A stretch of 12,418 bases of DNA from Rhodospirillaceae bacterium (GTDB lineage Bacteria; Pseudomonadota; Alphaproteobacteria; UBA11136), in contig JABJES010000208.1 in NCBI GenBank assembly GCA_018663165.1, forward strand, positions 1 to 12,418, in the 5' to 3' direction. The position numbers and the translations under genes are program-made. Positions 6,869-12,418 of the stretch are shown one piece after another. How positions within the stretch are numbered: position 1 is the first letter of the stretch; every line of letters starts with the position of its first letter. Under the pieces are notes generated by a model, which worked only from the letters and a program-made list of their open reading frames with translations, made no database searches and had not been told where the DNA came from.

Positions 6869-7156
6869 ATGGCAAACGAAGGATATCACGAACCGGTCGA
6901 GGAATTATCCGATGCAACAAAGGACATGCACCGGGCAATCATCTCTTTGATGGAGGAACTGGAGGCCGTCGACTGGTACAATCAAAGAGTCGACGCCTGT
7001 AAAGATAGCGACCTAAAGACAATCCTGATCCATAACCGGGATGAAGAGAAAGAACACGCCGCAATGGTGTTGGAGTGGATCAGACGGAAAGATCCGAGTT
7101 TCGATAAGGAGCTCAAGGACTATCTTTTCACGGAAAAACCGATCGCCCACAAATAG
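6869..7156 (+). CDS. Encapsulated-ferritin (EncFtn)-like protein lacking a cargo-loading tail
   Basis: A 95-residue two-helix protein very close to Rhodospirillum rubrum EncFtn: HRAIISLMEELEAVDWYNQR, then HNRDEEKEHAAMVLEW, then YLFTEKPI. Family knowledge places the ferroxidase iron at E30, E60 and H63 (R. rubrum E32, E62, H65) on a subunit interface, with E29, E32, W36 and Y37 at the metal entry and second shell; all are present. EncFtn forms an annular decamer that oxidises Fe(II) inside an encapsulin shell. Here the protein stops at ...PIAHK with TAG, and the next gene is rsmJ, not encapsulin. The loading peptide normally found at the C-terminus is absent, although the in-frame codons after TAG read PIGSLIREK. 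AAAGGTGAG about 7 bases upstream of ATG is a good ribosome binding site. It may act free in the cytoplasm or pair with an encapsulin elsewhere. Confidence 0.88.
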   Translation: MANEGYHEPVEELSDATKDMHRAIISLMEELEAVDWYNQRVDACKDSDLKTILIHNRDEEKEHAAMVLEWIRRKDPSFDKELKDYLFTEKPIAHK

Positions 7157-7227
7157 CCCATTGGTTCCTTGATCCGGGAAAAATTCCGCGCTCATAACGC
7201 CCGTAAACAATCGTTTCAGGGAAATAG

Positions 7228-7845
7228 ATGTCATCCGAGGATAAAACCCCCGAGCTGGACAAGCTGATCTGTGATTTCACCGGTGGTGCCGTGGGCCACC
7301 GGTTTCGTTTCGGCGGTGGCCGCGGTCAGGCTCTGCCCAAGGCGGTGGGGATGAAGGGCGGCATTAACCCGAGTGTAATTGATGCGACGGCCGGTCTCGG
7401 CCGGGATGCTTTCCTGCTCGCCTCCCTGGGCGCGAAAGTTACCCTGATTGAACGCTCACCCATTATCCACGCCTTGTTGGAAGACGGAATGGCGCGGGCC
7501 AGAAATGCCGACGGTGATATCGCGCAAGTGGTTGAGCGCATGACTCTGATCCTTGGCGATGCCATTGACCTGTTACCCGGTCTGTCACCAGACGTGGTTC
7601 TGGTTGACCCGATGCATCCCCCACGCAAAAAAACCGCCCTTGTGAAAAATGAATTGCGCCTGATCCGTCAGATCGTCGGCGTTGATGAGGATGCAACCCG
7701 GTTGATGAAAGCGGCCTTGGCCTCTGCCAAAAATCGAGTTGTCCTGAAATGGCCGAAGCGGGCAGAGCCAATGGCGGGGCTCCCCGCCCCCTCCCACCAG
7801 ATCAGCGGAAAAACCACCCGCTATGATGTGTTCATGGCGGGGTGA
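7228..7845 (+). CDS. rsmJ: 16S rRNA (guanine1516-N2)-methyltransferase RsmJ
   Basis: A 205-residue class I SAM methyltransferase. VIDATAGLGRDAFLLASLG is the SAM-binding motif I, and VTLIERSP carries the acidic residue that holds the ribose. VLVDPMHPPRKKTALVKNELR is the hallmark YhiQ/RsmJ block (DPMxPxxxKxALVKxExR), and VVLKWPKRA follows. RsmJ methylates G1516 of 16S rRNA. The protein is shorter than E. coli RsmJ (about 250 aa) mainly by a reduced N-terminal part, which is common outside gammaproteobacteria. The start has AGGG about 7 bases upstream. It lies 71 bases after the ferritin-like stop in the same direction, so co-transcription is possible. A terminator-like hairpin with T8 lies about 70 bases downstream. 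Confidence 0.88.
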   Translation: MSSEDKTPELDKLICDFTGGAVGHRFRFGGGRGQALPKAVGMKGGINPSVIDATAGLGRDAFLLASLGAKVTLIERSPIIHALLEDGMARARNADGDIAQVVERMTLILGDAIDLLPGLSPDVVLVDPMHPPRKKTALVKNELRLIRQIVGVDEDATRLMKAALASAKNRVVLKWPKRAEPMAGLPAPSHQISGKTTRYDVFMAG

Positions 7846-7882
7846 GAATTCCATGGCCCCAGATCAGGGGTCGGGCTGAGTT

Positions 7883-7919
7883 ATTTTCCATAATAATTCT
7901 AGGGTCTTGAATTTTCCAT
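7883..7919 (+). repeat. Pair of 9-bp direct repeats before the RiPP precursor
   Basis: ATTTTCCAT occurs at 7883-7891 and 7911-7919, 28 bases apart start to start, in an A/T-rich stretch upstream of the RiPP precursor. It could be a regulator binding pair. Chance recurrence in A/T-rich DNA is a real alternative. Confidence 0.35.
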
Positions 7920-7952
7920 TGATCAGGCAGAAGGTGATGATGGATTTTTTTT
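7916..7952 (+). terminator. Terminator-like hairpin with T8, just upstream of the RiPP precursor
   Basis: CCAT (7916-7919) pairs with ATGG (7940-7943) and ATCA (7922-7925) pairs with TGAT (7935-7938), around a small internal loop and a 9-base apical loop. ATTTTTTTT follows. This fits a Rho-independent terminator for rsmJ. Because the RiPP start codon is only 19 bases beyond the T run, any promoter upstream of the hairpin would make it an attenuator for that gene. Confidence 0.5.
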
Positions 7953-7971
7953 GAACAGGGAGGAACTCACT

Positions 7972-8262
7972 ATGAGCAGACAGGAAGTTGAGCGTTTCAT
8001 CAACGACATGAAAAAGGATGGCGCCCTTCTCGACGACGTGAAGTCAGGGGCTATTGGCCTGTCTTCGGTGATCGAGGCGGCAAATGCCAAGGGCTATAAT
8101 GTCACCCTGGATGCCGCCAAGGCCTATATCGCCGAACAGGCGGGTGCAGAATTAAATGACGAACAACTCGATCAGGTGGCGGCCGGCAAAGGCCACCAGA
8201 AAACCACAGCGGTTGGCACATCGACCTCAACATCAGGCGTGATAGTAATCGTTAGCTGTTAG
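7972..8262 (+). CDS. Nif11-like leader RiPP precursor peptide (96 aa)
   Basis: The leader runs MSRQEVERFINDMKKDGALL, DDVKSGAIGLSSVIEAANAK, GYNVTLDAAKAYIAEQAGAE and ends LNDEQLDQVAAG. This is the layout of Nif11/nitrile-hydratase-like leader peptides (helical, acidic, GYnvT motif, EL-LdqVaaG end), the recognition leaders of prochlorosin- and proteusin-class RiPPs. A double-Gly-type cleavage site after G72 would release a 24-residue core starting KGHQKTTAVG and ending GVIVIVSC, with nine Ser/Thr and a single C-terminal Cys. A lone Cys plus Thr/Ser could form one (methyl)lanthionine ring. No LanM, YcaO, radical SAM, peptidase or ABC transporter gene lies in the window, so enzymes would have to act in trans. 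The ATG at 7972 has GGAGGA 7 bases upstream; a TTG at 7951 is open but overlaps that site. The product is unknown. Confidence 0.82.
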   Translation: MSRQEVERFINDMKKDGALLDDVKSGAIGLSSVIEAANAKGYNVTLDAAKAYIAEQAGAELNDEQLDQVAAGKGHQKTTAVGTSTSTSGVIVIVSC

Positions 8263-8274
8263 GTGATCGCCGAT

Positions 8275-9519
8275 TTAATTCTTTGGACTTGTCGGCTTAT
8301 GGCGCTCGGGGGAGCAGACGTGTTCCTGCCGCAGCCCCAAGCCGACAAAAGCGGACGCCCGGCGCTTTAACCAGGTTAGTTTCGACATCAGACGAAGAGG
8401 CAACGGCGGGCGCGGTTTTACATTGCCCTTGGCGAGAGCAGGTTTAAGAATATGGTTCTGGGCCTGCCCCTGCATGAACTGGGTGACGCGCACCGGCATT
8501 AGGCGACGTTTACGCACCTTTTCCAGATCATCATCCTTGAGAGTGCCGTCGGCAAGCGGCCCGGCCAGCAGATTGGCGGCCGCCACCGCATCCTGGATCG
8601 CCAGATTAATTCCAACCCCGCCGACCGGCGACATGGCGTGGGCGCTGTCACCGATCATCAACAGGCCCGGTCGCGACCAGCGCTCAAGCCGGTCGATGGT
8701 GACCGTAAGCAGTTTCACATCATCGAAATCGGTCAGCGCGTCCATCTTGCCTCTCAGAAACGGCACGGTGGAAATGACAGCTTTGCGGAAGGCGTCGAGG
8801 GGCTGCTTTTTAACCGCATCCGCGCCACCCTTTGGAATGACAAAGGCGCATTGATAATAATCGCCCCGGTCGATGGTAACGACGAAGTTACCGGCACCGG
8901 CATTGAGCAATAGCTCTTCATCTTCATCGAGGTCGCGGGGCACCCGGAACCACAGAACATCAATTGGCGCGCCGATATCCTTGACCTTGAACCCGGCGCA
9001 GTCGCGCACTGTTGACCCGCGCCCGTCGGCACCAATGACGAGTTTTGCCCGCACCTCCATGGGGCCGTCTGCGGTTTCGCTGTGCACACCAACAACCCGA
9101 CCGTTTTCCTCGATAAGGCTTGTCACATGAGCATTCATCTCAACAGAGAAATCAGGAAGGCTTTTTGCGGCGCCGGATATAAAGTCAAGAAAATGCCATT
9201 GAGGCATCAGGGCAACGAACTTGCAGGTCGCGTCGATCAACGAAAAATCGATCATCTCAACCCGTTCACCGCCGAAGATTCCGGCAAGATGGGAAAGCGG
9301 TTGATGGGGACGTTTTAAAAATTCCTCCAACAGACCAAGCTCCTGCATGATCTCAAGGGTTGAGGGGTGTACCGTATCGCCGCGAAAGTCGCGCAGGAAA
9401 TCGCTATGTTTTTCCAGAACAAGGGTCTTGCACCCGGCGCGGGCGAACAGCAACCCCGCCATCATTCCGGCAGGCCCACCGCCGACAATGCAACAATCAA
9501 CCTCAAAAGTGCGGGTCAT
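8275..9519 (-). CDS. FAD-dependent monooxygenase, UbiH/PHBH-type FAD_binding_3 family
   Basis: A 414-residue group A flavoprotein hydroxylase. CCIVGGGPAGMMAG (9-22) is the ADP-binding motif. FRGDTVHPSTLEIMQELGLL is the conserved early segment, GADGRGSTVRDCAG the DG motif, and MIGDSAHAMSPVGGVGINLAIQDA the GD motif that contacts the FAD ribose. Related enzymes hydroxylate aromatic or quinone substrates; the substrate cannot be read from sequence, so no gene name is given. No signal peptide is present. The chosen start MTRTFEVD has GGAG 7 bases upstream; the frame is open ten codons further, with no better site. The stop lies only 12 bases from that of the RiPP precursor (convergent). The last ~20 codons contain a 10-bp inverted repeat. 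Confidence 0.85.
   Translation of the reverse strand: MTRTFEVDCCIVGGGPAGMMAGLLFARAGCKTLVLEKHSDFLRDFRGDTVHPSTLEIMQELGLLEEFLKRPHQPLSHLAGIFGGERVEMIDFSLIDATCKFVALMPQWHFLDFISGAAKSLPDFSVEMNAHVTSLIEENGRVVGVHSETADGPMEVRAKLVIGADGRGSTVRDCAGFKVKDIGAPIDVLWFRVPRDLDEDEELLLNAGAGNFVVTIDRGDYYQCAFVIPKGGADAVKKQPLDAFRKAVISTVPFLRGKMDALTDFDDVKLLTVTIDRLERWSRPGLLMIGDSAHAMSPVGGVGINLAIQDAVAAANLLAGPLADGTLKDDDLEKVRKRRLMPVRVTQFMQGQAQNHILKPALAKGNVKPRPPLPLRLMSKLTWLKRRASAFVGLGLRQEHVCSPERHKPTSPKN
8289..8348. repeat. 10-bp inverted repeat with 40-base loop
   Basis: TTGTCGGCTT (8289-8298) and AAGCCGACAA (8339-8348) are perfect complements inside the 3' end of the FAD monooxygenase gene, just beyond the RiPP gene's stop. The structure could stabilise or end the RiPP transcript. 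There is no T run after it, so chance is also possible. Confidence 0.4.
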
Positions 9520-9582
9520 ATGTGAACTCCATTCCAGCTCTCTGCACATCTGGCGTGATTATGGATGTAATTATTTGAGAAC

Positions 9583-9612
9583 GCCACATCCGGAAGCCAC
9601 ATCCGGAAGCCA
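9583..9612 (+). repeat. Tandem 13-bp duplication in intergenic DNA
   Basis: GCCACATCCGGAA is present twice head to tail (9583-9595, 9596-9608), followed by a partial GCCA. It lies between the end of ratA and the start of the FAD monooxygenase and is probably a replication-slippage product. Confidence 0.75.
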
Positions 9613-9629
9613 TGGGACGAAACGCGCAT

Positions 9630-9645
9630 GAGCCTCGTCGGGCTC
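9630..9645 (-). terminator. Possible terminator of the lpd-lipA-ratA operon
   Basis: GAGCC and GGCTC flank a 6-base loop, immediately after the ratA stop. The 5-bp stem has no T run, so termination is only a suggestion from its position. Confidence 0.3.
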
Positions 9646-9646
9646 C

Positions 9647-10141
9647 TTACCTCAAAGCGTCGCCGTAGAGCTCAGCCGCGCGTTTCTCAAAAGAGTCGAT
9701 CATCTTTAAGGCGGCCTCGTTAAACAGCGCGCCGATCACCTTTTGCAGCAGATGTGAGCGGAATTCGAAATCGATAAAGAAATCGATCCGACACCCCGGT
9801 TTGCCGTCGACCTCTTTGGGTTCAAATATCCAGTGATTATTGAGATAGCGGAAAGGGCCTTCTTCATAGGTCACGTCGATACGCCCCGATCCGTCCCCAT
9901 TTGGCCCATCACCATCCACTCCACCGCCGGGCGGGCTCAAGACATCACGGGAGACGAAACTCTCGCGCACCATCTTGTAGCCGATCACCACCTGGGCGGT
10001 GAATTCATTGTCTTTGCGCTGGATGATCCGCGCGGCCCGGCACCAGGGCAGGAATTCCGGATAACGCTCGACATCGGCGACCAGATCATAAAGCTGGCGC
10101 GGAGAATAAGGCAGGTCGCGATTCTCGGCATGGGTCGGCAT
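9647..10141 (-). CDS. Coq10/RatA-type START-domain ubiquinone-binding protein
   Basis: A 164-residue polyketide cyclase/START-fold protein. YSPRQLYDLVADVERYPEFLPWCRAARI is the family N-terminus, and GPFRYLNNHWIFEP, then FFIDFEFRSHLLQKVIGALF, form the later strands and the C-terminal helix. Coq10 homologues bind ubiquinone or its precursors and aid respiration; the E. coli relative RatA has been described as inhibiting 70S assembly. In alphaproteobacteria this gene commonly follows lipA, which argues for the quinone role. Compared with typical members a Gly/Asp-rich insert (about residues 70-86) interrupts the loop before RIDVTYEEGPF. It starts 3 bases after the lipA stop, so it is translated from the same message; only a weak AAGG lies upstream. 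Confidence 0.87.
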   Translation of the reverse strand: MPTHAENRDLPYSPRQLYDLVADVERYPEFLPWCRAARIIQRKDNEFTAQVVIGYKMVRESFVSRDVLSPPGGGVDGDGPNGDGSGRIDVTYEEGPFRYLNNHWIFEPKEVDGKPGCRIDFFIDFEFRSHLLQKVIGALFNEAALKMIDSFEKRAAELYGDALR

Positions 10142-10144
10142 GAT

Positions 10145-11059
10145 TTATTGCGCCTTTGCCGCCCGCGCCGCTTTCAGGTCGGCAAAATCATCGCCGGCAT
10201 GAAAGGATGAGCGGGTGAGCGGCGTGCTTGAGACGAGAAGAAACCCCTTGGCCCGCGCCAGATCGGCGTAAGCCGCGAAGGTTTCAGGCGTCACATATTC
10301 GGCCACCGGAATATGGCGCTTCGTCGGACGCAGATACTGGCCGATGGTGAGGAAATCGACTTGCGCCGAGCGCAAATCATCCATCACCTGTGACACCTCG
10401 TTTTGGCTCTCACCAAAGCCCACCATGATGCCGGATTTGGTGAAAATATCCGGTGACATTTCCTTGCCCCGATCCAGCAGACGCAAGGAATGGTAATAGC
10501 GCGCACCGGGGCGCACCGAAGGATAGAGCCGGGGCACGGTTTCAAGGTTATGGTTGAAAACATCCGGGCCGCTGGCGATCACCGCTTCCAACGCCCCGTC
10601 TTTACGCAAAAAATCCGGAGTCAGAACCTCAATACTGGTTTGTGGTGTGGTCGCGCGCAGAGCCTTGATCACCTGCACAAATTGTCCGGCACCACCATCA
10701 TCAAGATCATCCCGATCCACCGAGGTAATAACGATATGGGCGAGGCCAAGACGGGAAGCAGCCTGGGCCACATGGGTCGGCTCATGGGTATCAACCGCCT
10801 CACCCTTGCCGGTGCGGACATTACAAAAGGCGCAGGCGCGGGTGCACACAGAACCCAGAATCATCACCGTGGCGTGACGTTTTTCCCAGCATTCCCCGAT
10901 ATTGGGGCAGGCCGCCTCTTCACAGACGGTGTTAAGGGAAAGCTCACGCATCAGAGCATGGGTGGCGGCAAACTCCTCCGGATTCGGAGCCTTGACCCTG
11001 ATCCAGTCGGGCTTGGGCAGGGGCGCAATATCGGCATATATTTCGCTGATTTTGCTCAT
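10145..11059 (-). CDS. lipA: Lipoyl synthase
   Basis: A 304-residue radical-SAM enzyme that inserts two sulfur atoms at C6 and C8 of protein-bound octanoyl groups, making the lipoyl arm of 2-oxoacid dehydrogenases and the glycine cleavage H protein. The auxiliary cluster motif is CEEAACPNIGEC (C46, C51, C57), and the radical-SAM motif is CTRACAFC (C72, C76, C79). The RSSF motif near residue 283 supplies the serine ligand to the auxiliary cluster. DRDDLDDGGAGQF and NHNLETVPRLYPSVRPGARY are family hallmarks, and length and order are normal. AAAGG lies 7 bases before ATG. The gene sits 10 bases after lpd and 3 bases before ratA, consistent with one operon serving lipoate-dependent dehydrogenases. 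Confidence 0.97.
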   Translation of the reverse strand: MSKISEIYADIAPLPKPDWIRVKAPNPEEFAATHALMRELSLNTVCEEAACPNIGECWEKRHATVMILGSVCTRACAFCNVRTGKGEAVDTHEPTHVAQAASRLGLAHIVITSVDRDDLDDGGAGQFVQVIKALRATTPQTSIEVLTPDFLRKDGALEAVIASGPDVFNHNLETVPRLYPSVRPGARYYHSLRLLDRGKEMSPDIFTKSGIMVGFGESQNEVSQVMDDLRSAQVDFLTIGQYLRPTKRHIPVAEYVTPETFAAYADLARAKGFLLVSSTPLTRSSFHAGDDFADLKAARAAKAQ

Positions 11060-11069
11060 TTATGGACCT

Positions 11070-12418
11070 TTAAGAATGGATCACTCGCCCGAAAGCGTCG
11101 AGCACCGATTCGTGCATCATTTCCGACAAGGTGGGATGGGGGAAAATGGTCGCCATCAGCTCGGCCTCGGTGGTTTCGAGGGTGCGGGCAATAACAAAGC
11201 CCTGAATTTGCTCGGTCACCTCGGCGCCGAACATATGAGCACCGAGAAGCGCCCCGGTTTTAGCGTCAAACACGGTTTTCACCAGCCCTTCGGTTTCACC
11301 CAATGCGATGGCCTTGCCGTTGGCAATCGCAGGAAAGCGCCCGATTTTGACCTCATGCCCGGCCTCAATAGCGGCGGCCTCGCTCATCCCGACGCTGGCC
11401 ACCTGGGGCAGACAATAGGTGCAGCCGGGAATATTGCCGTAATCGACCGGATGGACGCCGGTTATTCCGGCGATCCGTTCAACACAGACGACGCCTTCAT
11501 GGCTGGCTTTGTGGGCCAGCCATGGCGGACCGACCAGATCGCCGATGGCGTAAACCCCCGGCTCATTGGTTTCCAGCCATTTATTGACGATGACATGACC
11601 GCGATCAACTTTTATGCCGGTGTTTTCAAGGCCGATATCCTCCACATTGCCGGTAATGCCGACAGCGAGAATGGCGCGGTCGAATTCAAGGCTCTGAGCG
11701 CCATCTGGCCCTTCTATCGTCGCCGAAACCGTATTTTTACCCTTTTTCAGGGCCTTTACCGTGGTCGAGGTAAAGATCGTCATGCCCTGGGCCTCAAAGG
11801 ATTTCCGCGCTGCGGCTGATATATCGGAATCCTCAACCGGCAAAATGCGATCCATTACCTCAACCACCGTCACCTGCGCCCCCAGATGGTGGAAAAAACT
11901 GGCAAATTCGATGCCAATGGCCCCCGACCCGATGACCAGCAGACGCACCGGCACCTGGTCGGGCATCAACGCTTCGCGATAGGTCCAGACCAGCTTGCCG
12001 TCAGGCTCGAGACCGGGAAGACTTCGCGCCCTGGCCCCGGTGGCGAGAATGATATGGGGGGCGGTGAGCGAGGCCACCGGTTTGCCGTCCTTTTCCACCG
12101 CCACCTGGCCCTTACCCGAAAGTCGCCCATAGCCGTTAATGACCGTGATCTTGTTCTTCTTCATCAAATAGGTAACGCCAGAGCTGAGCTGCCCGGCGAC
12201 CGCTCTAGAACGTTCAACTATTTTATTAAGATCAAACGATAGACCTTTGATATTAATGCCATATTCACTTGAACGTTTAGCAAGATGATAGATCTCGGCA
12301 GTGCGCAGCAGGGCCTTGGTGGGAATGCATCCCCAGTTCAGGCAAATGCCCCCGAGCTCGGCTGCCTCAACCAATGCCACCTTCATCCCCAACTGGCTGG
12401 CGCGAATAGCCGCCACAT
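11070..12418 (-). CDS. lpd: Dihydrolipoyl dehydrogenase (E3), 5' end outside the window
   Basis: 448 visible residues of the E3 flavoprotein, which reoxidises dihydrolipoamide with NAD+ in pyruvate and other 2-oxoacid dehydrogenase complexes. The redox disulfide motif GGICLNWGCIPTK is intact. IILATGARARSLPG, the NAD motif LVIGSGAIGIEFASFF, the second FAD motif GVYAIGDL and the C-terminal HPTLSE (catalytic His-Glu pair) follow in order. The first visible codon is GTG in the segment V-AAIRASQLGMKVALVE, which in the family lies inside the first FAD-binding fold. The true start and GxGxxG motif are therefore beyond the window edge, and the GTG should not be taken as a start. Expected neighbours further upstream are pdhA, pdhB and pdhC, by analogy with other alphaproteobacteria. 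Confidence 0.96.
   Translation of the reverse strand, partial: VAAIRASQLGMKVALVEAAELGGICLNWGCIPTKALLRTAEIYHLAKRSSEYGINIKGLSFDLNKIVERSRAVAGQLSSGVTYLMKKNKITVINGYGRLSGKGQVAVEKDGKPVASLTAPHIILATGARARSLPGLEPDGKLVWTYREALMPDQVPVRLLVIGSGAIGIEFASFFHHLGAQVTVVEVMDRILPVEDSDISAAARKSFEAQGMTIFTSTTVKALKKGKNTVSATIEGPDGAQSLEFDRAILAVGITGNVEDIGLENTGIKVDRGHVIVNKWLETNEPGVYAIGDLVGPPWLAHKASHEGVVCVERIAGITGVHPVDYGNIPGCTYCLPQVASVGMSEAAAIEAGHEVKIGRFPAIANGKAIALGETEGLVKTVFDAKTGALLGAHMFGAEVTEQIQGFVIARTLETTEAELMATIFPHPTLSEMMHESVLDAFGRVIHS

Noticed and set aside
7857..7870. CCCC-AGATCA-GGGG as the rsmJ terminator
   Set aside because: The stem is only 4 bp with no T run; the hairpin with T8 at 7916-7952 is a much better candidate.

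Overview
The window looks like chromosome of an alphaproteobacterium, probably a marine Rhodospirillales- or Sneathiella-like lineage. This rests on gene content I recognise: an lpd-lipA-ratA(coq10) gene run at the right end, a small basic 67-residue protein of alphaproteobacterial type at the left end, and an encapsulated-ferritin homologue close to that of Rhodospirillum rubrum. No rRNA, tRNA, CRISPR array, transposase or integrase is visible.

Left part (1-5440). A small K/R-rich gene (3-206, +) is followed by a broken C-terminal fragment of a Pyridox_ox_2-type flavoprotein (262-507, -). It abuts and slightly overlaps the end of a two-gene operon on the minus strand. That operon encodes a GltD-like flavoprotein with an added N-terminal [2Fe-2S] domain (2875-4758) and a cysteine-type formate dehydrogenase-like molybdopterin subunit with ferredoxin domains (491-2878). 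The pair has the layout of Geobacter SfrAB-type NADPH oxidoreductases, or of GltD-linked formate dehydrogenases, and probably moves electrons between formate (or another donor) and NAD(P). A small conserved-looking gene (4967-5209, -) lies upstream. A 24/25-bp direct repeat (253-276 and 5416-5440) brackets this whole segment. Together with the truncated flavoprotein gene it suggests a past insertion or rearrangement.

Middle part (5441-8274). A YhiN/HI0933-family flavoprotein (-) and an encapsulated-ferritin homologue (+) diverge from a short region with a G8 tract. The ferritin has all the expected metal-site residues, but no encapsulin gene lies beside it and no cargo-loading tail precedes its stop. 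A GSL-type motif follows immediately after the in-frame amber stop. Next come rsmJ (16S rRNA methyltransferase), a terminator-like hairpin with T8, and an orphan Nif11-leader RiPP precursor with a Ser/Thr-rich core ending in one Cys. No maturation enzyme is present in the window.

Right part (8275-12418, all minus). A PHBH-fold FAD monooxygenase converges on the RiPP gene. Beyond it lies the lipoate/2-oxoacid dehydrogenase block: lpd (cut by the window end), lipA and a Coq10/RatA START-domain protein, with gaps of only 10 and 3 bases, almost certainly one operon. LipA makes the lipoyl cofactor, and Lpd reoxidises it in the 2-oxoacid dehydrogenase complexes.

The most interesting items are the orphan RiPP precursor with its possible attenuator, the encapsulin-less ferritin with a GSL motif behind an amber codon, and the repeat-flanked SfrAB-like operon next to a beheaded gene.
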